Positions 21,054 through 31,990 of a stretch of DNA of 64,000 bases are shown here, piece after piece. Source of the stretch: Semisulcospira habei (lineage: Eukaryota; Mollusca; Gastropoda; Semisulcospiridae). The stretch lies in the NCBI GenBank assembly GCA_036245525.1, contig BTPG01000005.1:127037620-127101619 (forward strand). The letters are read 5' to 3'. How positions within the stretch are numbered: position 1 is the first letter of the stretch; every line of letters starts with the position of its first letter. A program made the translations under genes and the position numbers. Below the pieces are notes generated by a model. That model was not told the origin of the DNA. It saw nothing but the letters and a program-made list of their open reading frames with translations, and searched no databases.

Positions 21054-21582
21054 TCGTGTATTATGGGGCGTAGCTAGTTTTGGACTGTTTTCTGTCATTT
21101 CAATTTTTTGCACTGTCACCAATGCAAATGTACTCCAACACTCCATTGCAAGAAGAAAATCATTCACCAACAGCAGTTATCATGGTGCCCTGCAGATGAT
21201 GAACGTTCACTTTACAGACCCCGACCAAAAATATTTTTAGTTGACAATTAACACTCAATAAATATGCCATCTTGTTTTATTTTCACCTGTAACTGCATCA
21301 TTTGTACAAATTTTTAAAACAAAACTTATGATTGTCTTTAGCATCTTAAAAGATACATATATGTGTGCTCAAACTGTACCTTTGTTTATTTTATAAAATA
21401 TAACAGGTGTAAATGTACCCCCTCCCCCCCCCCCCCCCCCCCCCCCCCCTTTCCAAACACTGAGTATAAATTGCTCCACACAGCAGACTGTGCCACATTA
21501 TTTGTATGGTGTGATTTCTACCCATAAAGTTCGATAAAGGTAGTACAATGCTGATATTCACATTAGTATGTCATTGCACCAT

Positions 21583-21890
<308 letters not shown>

Positions 21891-21920
<30 letters not shown>

Positions 21921-22451
21921 ACTGATACCGACAAGTAGAGTTAAAGAGATAGGGAAGGCTTTAAAATACGAACAGAAACACTTTGTGCTTGAAGATGTCC
22001 TCTGAGCAGACTTTTCAGACTGTGACCGGCACATTTGTTGAGTTTCCTGTACCCAGCGCTGGACAGTATCCACTGCCCAGCCTTGCGATCTCAGGTCCAA
22101 CAAAGTGTTCAGCTGTGGAAATTGTTGCAAAAGTTGAAGCGACATCATGCTTGAAAACTCCTTGGCTTCTTGCTGCAAAAGATTGTGCAAAATTAACATG
22201 TATTTCACAGAACAGTGGAAAGACATACAAAATACTAAACACACAATTAATTTAACATTAACAATGAAAACTATCAGATAATATAAAATTAAATGTTTAT
22301 TCTGCTTCATCCTATCACCCATATTGTCACAGAGGTGGCTTAGGTTAGCATTTTAGACATATAGTTAGCAGGCATGGGAATTAGAAAAGTGAAAAAAGTC
22401 TGAAATTTCCAGCGTGGTTCTTCATTCCAGCGGCCAAAAAATCAAACGACA

Positions 22452-22483
<32 letters not shown>

Positions 22484-25182
22484 GGGAGTAGGGTGGTCCT
22501 TCATTTCAGCGGCCAAAAAATCAAACGACGGGGGGGGAGGGGGGGGGGGGTTGCTTACCGGATCATGATCAGGTGCACATTGAACAGCACTCTGTCTTGA
22601 ACGATATCCTTTCTCACCGCCATTTTCAATTTTCAACAACTCGTGATGCCGCCATTTTCCCCACACGTACTGCGCGAGACGGTAAGCCGAGCATGAAAAC
22701 GGTGCGTTCAGTGTTGTATTGCCCGCTTGCACGGTAAAGTAACGACTGCGTTGAAGCCACAATAGGTGACGCGTAACTCTAGCGGGCGGCATATCACTTG
22801 AACCAATGCGGCCTCGCAGTGTATAATGACCAGTGCTCAGTTACTTTTTGCACCCCAATTTTTTTTTTTCGGCGGACAACTTTTTTTTTTCGGCGGCTGA
22901 GCAAATCATTTCGGCGGAAATTTGCCTTTAGGCGGACAATTCCCATGCCTGGTTAGGTCTTGGGTGAGGGGGTTTTAGCTGTAGTGTTTACAAGTAGGGC
23001 AGGTGTTTTTTAGTGTGCATATTACATGTAGTAGTTTCGTTCCACCTTGGGTATTCATGTAGTGTTCAGGCTTGCGCGGATCTTGGTGGGATTCTTATTT
23101 ATTTTATTGCAGGTTCGTCCCTCACTGACACACCTCGGCTACTTGACCCTGGTCAGGTTTGTGACACATAATTATGCACTGAATGCATACATTACACTCC
23201 TGTAGTGTTAGTGTTACATCTCTCATTTTAAAACTGTACACAGGGCTCTCACAATGTGCGTAATATACCACTGAAATTTATGTGAAAAACACCCTCTGCA
23301 CACAGTTTTGTTGATGATTCTTACAAGAATCACCTAACAAAAAGCACTATCTACAGCCAAAGGTTTAAAACCACCCTATAAACATGCCATCCTTGTGTGA
23401 ACGCCACTCTTCTTTTCACACACTTGAGACCAGGACTCGGATCTATGACAGTAAAATAATCCAATCTCCATTCCTGTTAATTCCACCCCCTCCCTAAAAT
23501 GCATCAGACTACTCTGTAATAATATTTTACCTGAAAGTGTTTCACAGCTGTACCAGTTAAATCAAGGAAGAGAAGTTGTTGAAACACACGGAGGTATTTT
23601 AGGCTTGATGCAGAGATGCTGGTGTTCTCTGAAAATAAATTACAAACAAAACTGAAGCAAAATAATGCAGGATATCATCTGTGACAAAGAACTTTACCCA
23701 TTCAATTTCAAACCAAGTGACCTGAAATTTTTTACATGACAGTTGTAACTTAACCCACTTAACCCCAAGGCCACTTTTCCAAAGTTTGGAGATGTCACCT
23801 AATGACTATGTACCAGTTGCAGGAGACAGATCAACCGTGACAATTGAAGGGTATTGCCAGATTAGCTTGTGCCATCAAGCACTAAGCTAATCTTGCACTA
23901 CCCTTGAATTACCTGGTATCATGATGAATCCATCTCCTGCTGTAGTGCATTGGGGATGAATAGGTTAATTATAACAGTGCCCTTTAAAAAAATTAAAAAA
24001 ATAATTGTAAATATTAAAATAAATAAAAAATTTATGTCATGCAGGTCATGAACCTGTATGTAAACTACTAGTTCAGAAAACAGATCAACCATGATTATTC
24101 AAGGGTGGTGCCATAATTATGAAGCTTGCTGTTTGGAAGCACCACTAGCACTACTCTTGAAAATAGACTATCAATGTATTATCTTACCTGAAAGATCTAT
24201 GCCCCTGAGTGCCAGTGGCCCACATTTCTTTATTCTGATTGGTGCTGTCATCTTTCTAATTCCAGCATCTGTCAGAGCATTGCTGCTCAGTGCCAAGACC
24301 AGGAGACTAAACAGAAAATGACGAGAAACAGTGTGGCATAAAATACTATCACAGTATAACTCCAACAACAAGCTTTCCATTAACGGCAAATTCTCCCTGA
24401 TGTACAAATTCTGACAGGGACAGACAAAAATGGACGGATGGCTATCCCTACTAATGGGGAGAGAAAAGGAGTGTCCAGTTATACTTATCCCAGTCATATA
24501 TTTCAAGTACGCGACGGACTGTAGAGCGTTTGGGACAGATTTTTGCCATGCTGTCCGTCCTGATAACGGACAATTTTAAATCCTAGCGGAAACGCCTGTA
24601 CGAGTATAGCACAATCAACCTTAGTGAAACAAATCCCCCCACCAGACCTGCAAACCCTGGAAAGTGGAAATCAGCCCCCAGCAAGTTGCATGGGTATAGA
24701 CTGCGGGCATTCTCTTACCCGCCAGTAATGCCAGAATGATCCGTGGTTGGGAGGGTGGGGAGTAGGGCCGATCCCCATTCCCCCTACCTGATCCGCCCTA
24801 CTTTTTGTGTTGAGATCAGCAGTACACAACTGTACCTTGGCAACTTGGAAATGTGGTGCAACAATTCATGCTCATCCCCGATACCACATGACGACACATT
24901 CAGGCTCCTCAGATTTGTGAAAAGTAGCAGATGGTGGATACAGTTAGCCAGTGTGAGGTGTTGTGACTCTAAACACACTGACCAAAGGACGCATTCGTTG
25001 TAGGATGATGTAAACAGAGACAGTGCGTGCAGTGAGGAGTTGTTTAGAAGACTGAACTTTCCTTCAGTAGTTGCAGCTTTAAATATCATCTCACCAATTA
25101 AATCTGGGAAACTTTCAAATGATTCTACCAGGTGAATGTTTTTGACAACATAAGAAATGCAGGTGTCCAGTAATGTCAACAT
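21891..25182 (-). CDS. LRRC42: LRRC42-like leucine-rich repeat protein (4 exons, C-terminus disrupted)
   Basis: Four minus-strand exons with GT-AG borders and compatible phases: 25182-24836, 24306-24188, 23628-23531, 22172-21891. Exon 1 ends with SSCGIGDEHELLHHIS. Exon 2 has SSNALTDAGIRKMTAPIRIK, very like vertebrate LRRC42. Exon 3 encodes a repeat ending FLDLTGTAVKHFQ, and exon 4 has QGWAVDTVQRW. An in-frame stop lies upstream of the first ATG, so this version lacks the roughly 70-residue N-terminal extension of human LRRC42, unless an upstream exon exists. The last residues and stop codon come from the solo DIRS end, so the normal tail is replaced. LRRC42 is a poorly characterised leucine-rich repeat protein; the family call rests on remembered residue patterns. 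Confidence 0.82.
22369..22951. mobile_element. Non-autonomous DNA transposon in LRRC42 intron 3
   Basis: 583 bp bounded by 14-bp inverted repeats CAGGCATGGGAATT and its complement, flanked by the direct duplication GTTAG (22364-22368, 22952-22956). Inside, two copies of GCGGCCAAAAAATCAAACGA are each followed by a poly-G run (22451-22481 and 22531-22550). The 5-bp duplication matches that of the element at 52798-54964, suggesting a related transposase. Confidence 0.65.
23754..23968. mobile_element. Small TTAA-bounded palindromic MITE
   Basis: TTAACCCACTTAACCCC at the left and GGGGATGAATAGGTTAA at the right form imperfect inverted repeats ending in TTAA. The centre is partly palindromic (ATTAGCTTGTGC / GCACTAAGCTAAT). 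Related fragments lie at 24080-24165 and 2057-2271. Confidence 0.45.
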
Positions 25183-25462
25183 TTCGCCTTTTTAAAAGTG
25201 CGCGCTTTGAGCTCGGAGATGAGTTTTTATGAGATCATGTTCGACAAAACAGTCCGGACAAAACATTTAATTTGATGGTTCTGTTATAAATGTACACCAA
25301 GCGACTAAACTCAGAAGAGAAAAAAACAATATATACTTGTGTAATGTACTATTTTTAGACTAATAAATCGCATAAACGGCTGAGATCACTGTTATATTTT
25401 ATGACAGAATTTCACAAATAACTATTCTAGGCGCGTTATACATCACATGACTTTTGGCCAAA
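25183..25462. promoter_or_regulatory. Shared intergenic region of a head-to-head gene pair
   Basis: The start codons of the LRRC42-like (minus, 25182) and GPLD1-like (plus, 25463) genes are 280 bp apart and divergent, so both promoters and 5' untranslated regions must fit here unless upstream non-coding exons exist. No TATA box or CpG-rich block stands out. A bidirectional promoter is inferred from spacing alone. Confidence 0.45.
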
Positions 25463-26322
25463 ATGGCGACGTTTTTCATTGCGATTTATCTCTTGGCTGT
25501 TGCTTTCTTTCCGCTGGCTGAAAGTTGCGGGTGCTCAACACATATTGAAATAAGTGAGTATATGCCACGTTAAATCACACAATTATTTCAGTTTAATGTA
25601 TGAGTACCAAAATTTCTGCCTGCGAGTTCAAGAAATTGCATTGTAAGTCGTAGTTTCGTTTTCACCAAGGATCTGGGCACATTTGACAAGTACAAGCTTT
25701 GCACACATGAATTTGACTAGCAGATTGTTTCGAAATAGTGCAACAGTGCGTGTGATCTTTAAGTTATGGTTAATCGAGGCTGCTGACATGCAGTGGCACA
25801 ATGGTGAATGCCAGTGTAAATAACATAATTATTTGCAGCTAGCAGAGATCCCGTGGAATTAATCATTAGTATTACATTAAATGCGTGTTTTATCGTGTAA
25901 GTTTACACTACAGATTTTTTGTGCCTGTTATTGAACCCATAAGATGGCTTCCACAATTTAGAATTTTGACCCCTTAGAATTAGGATAGTACTATAATATT
26001 TTGGCACCGTAACCATGAGACAATTTCCTAATGCATTTTTACAAATGGCAATAAAGTTCTATCTTATCCATCTTATCTTATTTTATCTTATATTATCTAG
26101 GTCAAGTACATGTAGTGCTAGAATATTATCTTAATTCGCATGTTTATATGCCAGTCTATTCTGGGACCACCCTTGAACTACCAATATCCTGTTCTTGTAT
26201 TCTATCACAGCTGAATGCATGGGTTTGTGATTCTGTTATAAATGCTACCCAATATTTTTTTCTCAGGTTACCGTGCTCAGGATCACTTCCATGCATTTCA
26301 AAGCAACACAGACTATGGACAG
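25463..26322 (+). CDS. GPLD1: GPLD1-like phospholipase D, exons 1-2 (partial gene)
   Basis: Exon 1 (25463-25553) starts at ATG in context AAAATGGCG. It encodes a hydrophobic signal peptide (about residues 1-20) followed by CGCSTHIEI, then a GTGAGT donor. Exon 2 (26267-26322) follows TTTTCTCAG, is phase-compatible and encodes YRAQDHFHAFQ, then GTGAGA. The CGxSTHxEI-x-xRA start is the hallmark of the zinc-dependent phospholipase domain of GPI-specific phospholipase D, a secreted enzyme that cleaves GPI anchors. No third exon was found before the Polinton at about 29.9 kb. Either the Polinton sits in a long intron or the rest of the gene is lost. Confidence 0.68.
26045..26100 (+). repeat. LINE-like tail, (TCTTA)n
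   Basis: GGCAATAAAGTTC followed by repeated TCTTATC/TCTTATTT units resembles the 3' terminus of a truncated LINE within GPLD1 intron 1. The body could not be delimited. Confidence 0.35.
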
Positions 26323-26459
26323 GTGAGAAAGATGTTACTGTTTGATGTGTTTGAGAGAGATGAATAATAGAGAGCACTGCGACACCTAAATCAATAATGC
26401 CGTATCGATAGTTCTAAATCAGGGTAAATTACGTACGTAATTACATTAGGGTCCAGAAT

Positions 26460-26760
26460 TTCCAATCTCCCGTTATCACAGTTGGCGTTCCTGAGAAATT
26501 GCGACTACACTATTTTCAGTGCAAACTGATTCACTCCAGGTAATATTATATGTCGGCTAAAGCTTCCTTGTTTAACTGCGTCATTGACTTGAAACGGTTA
26601 GAACACACACCCCACACCTCTCTCTCCCCCCCCCCCCCCACACACATCCTATACACGCCGTCTCACCACCCACCCCTTACCCTATACACTCCCCCCCCCC
26701 CCCCACATCCTGTACACGCCACCACCACCCACCCTTTACCAGTGATTAGGTTGAGTTTTG
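26460..26760. repeat. Poly-C / CCACAC low-complexity block related to the Polinton outer flank
   Basis: Contains two homopolymer C runs and CATCCT(A/G)TACACGCC repeats. The adjoining GCGTTCCTGAGAAATTGCGA resembles, in reverse complement, the tandem unit at 55075-55296. It is a dispersed repeat of unknown nature. Confidence 0.45.
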
Positions 26761-27004
26761 CAGTCAATAAGTCATATGACTGGAGGAACATAAAATCAAT
26801 AGGTCATTTTGAAAATCCGTAAGTCAAAAAAAATATATATTTTTTCGGCATTTTCGATGTGAAACTTGTCAACACATCTTGGTAACTTGGCCCGCAGACT
26901 CTCTCACTGTTTACGTTTTCGTGGTGCTTGCCTGCCATTTGGTTACAGTCATGGCTGTTTTCAGTTACACTCAATTTGAGAAACATGAGCATGAATGGAA
27001 CCAG

Positions 27005-27071
27005 TCAGAGGCGTAGATTTTCATGAACCCGCGGGCAGAGGCGACTCATGAGGATCTGTGCCTCTTGCAGA
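27005..27071. repeat. Dispersed hairpin repeat, copy 3
   Basis: Imperfect palindrome with TTTCATGAACCCGC and CTCATGAGGATCTGTGCCTC, ending CTTGCAG. Confidence 0.5.
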
Positions 27072-27134
27072 TGTGGATTATAATCGTTACTTAGTCCGCA
27101 TCTACTTCCTCAGTTTGAGTAACACTATCAGATA

Positions 27135-27212
27135 AAATCTCGAGCAATATGCATAGATTCTCATAACAACCCTTAGGTCGTGAGGACTTGAACGTCTATG
27201 CCTCTTGCAGAC
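27135..27212. repeat. Dispersed hairpin repeat, copy 4
   Basis: Imperfect palindrome with GCATAGATTCTCATAACAAC and GAACGTCTATGCCTCTTGC, 60 bp after copy 3. Confidence 0.5.
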
Positions 27213-27615
27213 TTTAGAAACTCAATCTTGCACTGGTTACATTCATCACTCAGCCAACTATAGGTGTTATACTTGGTGTATAAAATACCAAACGCAAGTA
27301 TATTTGGCAATTTCGGATTTTTATTTAGTTTTTGCTATTTTGCAATCTAATGTAATCAGGTTTGCGTTTCAACGACTTTCATTACATATAATATGCTTTT
27401 TTCAGTAAACGTGTGCAAGCACTGAATTACTGTGCTACAGTGAAGAGCACAATGGTTCTCAGCAACAAGAGCCAGTTTTCTGGCAGTACTGATTCAAGCT
27501 TTAGTATCTAGGACACCAACCACAACACATTTTTGTCAAATTGTCATAGACAGACACCCCCACCCTCCGCCCTCTCCTAGAAAACAAACAAAGCAAGAAC
27601 AGATTGTGGTTGTCA

Positions 27616-29235
27616 TAGTCCATAAGCTAGCAGAGTTTACCGTGCACCCCCCTCCCCCCCCCCCCCAGTACTCAATAAGATGGGTTTCAAAGTGTACCTT
27701 AGTATGTCCTGAGATGTTTAAGCCATGTTCTCTGAAAATCCTTAGGAACACACCAGAGATATAACCGATGGCGCAAGGGTACCCCATTCATGCTCTTCGT
27801 GGATGCTAAAATTAGGTTGAGAAACATTTTCCTGCTGCCGACCTCTTGACCGCTCACTCATTGGCAGCCAGAACAATATAAGATTTAAAGATGGCCATTA
27901 AGTAATTGAACGTTGCAAAAAAGAAGGCAAAAAATGGAGGTGGAAGTGATGATCTCGTGGTGGACATGTGGAAACTAAGTATTTTGATAACATTGTTTAG
28001 GCTGTTAGGAACCATGAAACTTATTATGCATATTCATATTTACACATTTCTAGATAAAATTAATGGAAAAGAAAAGGGGATACCTTACCTTATGCTAGGT
28101 AAATATCACCTAAAAGACCAGCCACTTAAAAATAGTTACAATTAAATTGAAGGGTCACATTGAAATTAATGAAATGATCACAAATTGTTATGCTCATTAT
28201 GCATAATTTGTTATGAAAACTGGCACCAAAAATATTTAAACAGAGGAGTATGACATAAGCAATTGTTATGGTCATTTTGCGTTCTTTTGTGTACTGGTAA
28301 AATGGGGGTAGGGCAGCAGATTTAGCCACTGTGGCCCCTAAATGCATCACAGCATCATAAAATCAGGTTGGGAGTAACTGTGGTACTCTATCCTAACCAA
28401 TAAAACCTAAGAAAGACCTATCAGTTGTATAAAGAATTTTTGAGGGCATCAGAAACAACGTATGTTCCCCAATTCAGCAATTTTAAATGGGAAAAGGCTA
28501 TTATTCACCATGAATTTACTGTAAAGGATGCCGACTTTCCTTATTTTCTTGCACTTTACGCTCACATTAATGAAACTTAATAGGTAAGGAGAGGTCAAAA
28601 TGAAATGGAATAAATTTAGTAATTTTTTCTAATTTTGTTTATTTTTACAACTTTGGGGTAGGAATACAAAATCAACCACTGTGGCACTCACAGTGATAAT
28701 AGAATCACCTAGTTAAGTTTATAATAATTGTGACATCCTGTTTTAATGATGTAAGCCTGAAAATAGACTGCCAGTGCTAAAATAAATGTCTGAAGGCATC
28801 TGATACATTATTTTTGTCTTTTTTTGTGGAAATGGCCGTTTACTGGGTGCATACATACCTTCACTGTGAGCCAGAGATTCAATATTTTTTCAGAGCCAGA
28901 GATTCAATATTTTTTCATTCTGTTTTTTTTTTGCAGAGGACGCAGAAGGTGTGCCTTAACATAATAGTGTTTGATTTGGGCTTTCGAATGAACTCTGATT
29001 TATTTAGAGGAAAATGTTTCTCAACCTCATTTTAGCAACCGCAAAGAGCGTGAATGGGGGTACCCTTGCGCCATCGGCTATATCTCTGGTGTGTTCCTAT
29101 AGATTTTCGGGGGAACATGGCTTAAACATCTCAGGATGACATACTAAGGTACACTTTGAAACCCATCTTATTGAGTACGGAGAGGGGAGAGGGGGGGTGG
29201 GTGCACGGTAGATCCTGCTAGCTTATGGACTATCA
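27616..29235. mobile_element. Foldback-type element with about 215-bp inverted repeats
   Basis: 27616-27830 and 29010-29235 are inverted copies (AGTCCATAAGCTAGCAG at the outer left edge; GTTGAGAAACATTTTCCT at the inner edge), about 90% alike by eye. The 1.18-kb centre is AT-rich with no convincing coding frame. A short direct repeat (TTCAATATTTTTTCA, two copies near 28877-28915) lies near the right arm. No target duplication was confirmed. Confidence 0.65.
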
Positions 29236-29855
29236 GTGAACAACTAATTACATGATGTGGACTTCAACTACAAGACGCGAACAAAGCAAGATTGAGTTAC
29301 TGATTGTGTAACCATGAAATAAGAACGAAGGTTATATGTGTGAGCACGAGAGACCACGGTACATCAATTGCAACATCTTACATTACAACATTTGGACATC
29401 ATGTAAAAATACGCATATCTGTGCAAAAATTACGAACCGGCAGCACTGACAACAGTTAAGCCATTTCCTTTGCTTCTAGACGTCTATTATGAATACGTGA
29501 ACTGCGTGAAAAACAAAACCTGGCTACAGACATCTAGACCCAGTCCGCTGCCGCACCCTCATACCGACTCCGAGGATCAAAATCAGCGTCAATGAGACCA
29601 ACAAAGGAGACTTTAACTCTAGTTGGGACTGATGAAGATGTTTGCCTCTTACAGGTGGAAGGCGTTTTGCATCATATTGGACCGTGTACCTAGTCAGGGC
29701 CCAAAGTCAGGGCCCATGCTTGCAGTATTGTTTACATTTGCTCGAGACAGGGGGCAAGTGTCACCCATCACTGTTGGCAGCTGGCCTCCCGCCTCCCTAA
29801 TCTAGGATGCACTCTGTTCATTGAGGACTGCGGGTCTCAGTGATTGTTTAAAAAA
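29236..29855. other. Intronic or intergenic DNA with no recognised feature
   Basis: I see no coding frame with domain motifs, no RNA gene and no clear repeat. CTGATGAAGATGTTTGCCTC at 29625-29645 weakly recalls the dispersed hairpin repeats. Confidence 0.3.
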
Positions 29856-29949
29856 TGAATAAGTCATATGACCGGCTCACTGACAGCAATGCGTCATTTC
29901 AAATTTGTATGCGTCAATGACCGATAAGCATCCTATTCGCTGCTTTACC

Positions 29950-30140
29950 CTAAACCCCCCCCCCCCCCACACACACACACACATACACCTCACACCCACC
30001 CCACCTACCCCCCACACCCCACCCCTACCCCCACCCCCCACCCTACAAAGCCCCACACACTCACACTTCACCCAGCCACCCACCCCACTCCCACAAAAAG
30101 CCACCCACCTCGCACACACAAGCACACACAAACATATCAG
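29950..30140. repeat. C- and CA-rich block in the Polinton A outer flank
   Basis: Runs of C and repeated CACCCCAC/CCACACAC. The reverse complement of this block, with flanking AATTATTCCGTTCTGTGTCA, occurs at copy B (52745-52797 and 54970-55100), so it belongs to the shared element end. Confidence 0.6.
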
Positions 30141-30297
30141 GCCAAATTATTCCGTTCTGTGTCAATGCTTCAAATTTATGTCACTAAGTCACTGGAACAG
30201 ATTTTTAATGTAAGGCAAACCTTGAATATAGGTTTTTTTCCAAAATATGGAGCACCAGGCCATTCCTAAATAATTAGGACACGCCACGTTAGTAGTA

Positions 30298-30734
30298 CTT
30301 ACTTACTTACTTATGCCTGTCACCCCTACCCGGGTATAGGCCATCGACGAGAGACCTCCAGCAACTCCTGTCCTGTGCTTCTCCTTCGATTCTACTCCAG
30401 GTGGTTCCCAGTCTCTTGATGTCTGCTTGGAGGTCTCGACGCCAGGAGTTTCTCGGCCTACCTCTTTTCCTCTTTCCCTGGGGGTTCCATGACAATGCCT
30501 GCCTAGTGATACTGGAAGCTGGCTTTCTCAGACTGTGACCGATCCATCCCCATCTTCTTCGCCCAATTTCATTCTCTGCTGTTATCTGCTCTGTTCTCTC
30601 CCAGAGTCTGACGTTGCTGATCTTCTCTGGCCAGTGGATTTTCAAAATTCTTCTAAGGCAACTGTTCATGAAGGTCTGTACTCTGTTGACTGTGGTTTTT
30701 GTCAATCTCCAAGTCTCTGCTCCATATAGGAGAA
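30298..30734 (-). mobile_element. RTE-like LINE, 5'-truncated copy with 12-bp target duplication
   Basis: 437 bp matching the 3' end of the LINE at 62480-62899 on the minus strand. It ends in a (TAAG)n tail and is flanked by ACGTTAGTAGTA (30286-30297 and 30735-30746). It encodes the C-terminal RT-linker region (KISNVRLWERTEQ, GRPRNSWRRDL). A normal target-primed insertion into the Polinton end. Confidence 0.88.
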
Positions 30735-30746
30735 ACGTTAGTAGTA

Positions 30747-31370
30747 GAATAGAGAAAAATAATTTTGTTTTTGTGTTTCGACGTCTGATAAAGTGCGGAG
30801 AAAAACACAAACACATCCGGGCGAACCAACCTGCGACGCATTTGAAATTAAAAGACAAAACCCATAATCTACTCCCAGTGAGAGACCTCGGTGATTCAAA
30901 GTCACTATACACGCACCCTGTTTACGAGTGTTTTAGATCAACAAATCACACGAGAAGAAAATCGGGTGCCTGTATTTGTACGGACTGATTTTGCAACCTG
31001 ATCAGGGAACACCTGCTATCGCGTGCGTTTATTTCCTTGCAACAGGGCCAGAGTAGGGAGAGAATAAAGCCAGACAAGCTTTTGCGTAGTCATTATATAA
31101 CACCTGCCGTAGGGTGAGTTTACTAGATTGCGTCCCTTTCATGACCAGAAAGGCATGCTTGAAATCGGTAGTGAAACGGATACCTGTTTATGCTCAGTGG
31201 AGACGACGCTGTACTATACACCTTTCATGCCCAGTTTAGTTTGAGTTTACCGCACAAGCGTGACGTGTCTGCTAACACGTTCGGATTTTATCGTGATTTG
31301 GTGCATTTCTTATTCTAAATGGGCTGTAAAGGATTAAAACCAAAACAACTCAAAAGCTAAGTGATTTTTT
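30747..31370. other. Polinton A subterminal non-coding region
   Basis: Corresponds in reverse complement to parts of 51850-52620 of copy B (shared TCATGAAAGGGA/TCCCTTTCATGA, AAGCTTGTCTGG, GTTTTGTCTTTTA). Copy A has one unit of the roughly 290-bp repeat that copy B has twice. No gene was recognised. Confidence 0.5.
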
Positions 31371-31377
31371 AATACAC

Positions 31378-31990
31378 GTGAGCGCTTAGCCTGCTCTCAG
31401 CAATATTGAGTTGTGCGTCATAAATCGGATACAAATATATATTTATTGCTTTGGCTTTTTCAGTCTTTTTCTGTATCTGAATTGTAATCCCGTCACTGCC
31501 GTTTTCAATAGTACGGCCCGATCCATGAAGGTAATCATCGTCCGTAGAACGCAGATCTAGCCACAGTGCGTACTTGTCTGTCAGGTATTGAGCGATTCTT
31601 ATGTCATACAGATGCAGATCCTCGCATGCTATGTTTGCTGGTTTATCTCTGAGCCTTCCACCAGCAAAATATTTTGTGATCTCGTCATAGTGCTGGTATC
31701 CCATCATTCCCGACGCGAAGACTTGATTTGGGCGTCCTTCGATTGTACAGGATAAATGTGTAATTTTCCGATTATAGAATTTTTCCGAATCTCATTGGTA
31801 GGAGCCGCTGGTTCAACAAACAACATAAGAATGCCTTTCAGTGACCTAGCAGGTGTGTTTAGGTTGATGTTCCAAATCTGGTCACTTTTGTTTTTATTAA
31901 TTAAACTGTGTCTTATCACACGGTCATAATAAATCGGCAGTCTTGACTGGTACTGATTTTGTATGATAGTAGCTAGATGAGTATGTGTGA
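31378..31990 (-). pseudogene. Polinton A major capsid protein, C-terminal fragment
   Basis: The minus-strand frame matches the C-terminal part of the copy B capsid gene (49557-50835): YDRVIRHSLIN, ARSLKGILMLFVE, GYQHYDEITKYFAGG and ENGSDGITIQIQ. A frameshift near 31800 splits it. The N-terminal two thirds are missing; a LINE fragment begins where the capsid sequence stops. Double-jelly-roll capsid identity is inferred from memory of Polinton/adintovirus-type proteins with the ARSxKGxLxLF and FYNPKI patterns. Confidence 0.6.
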
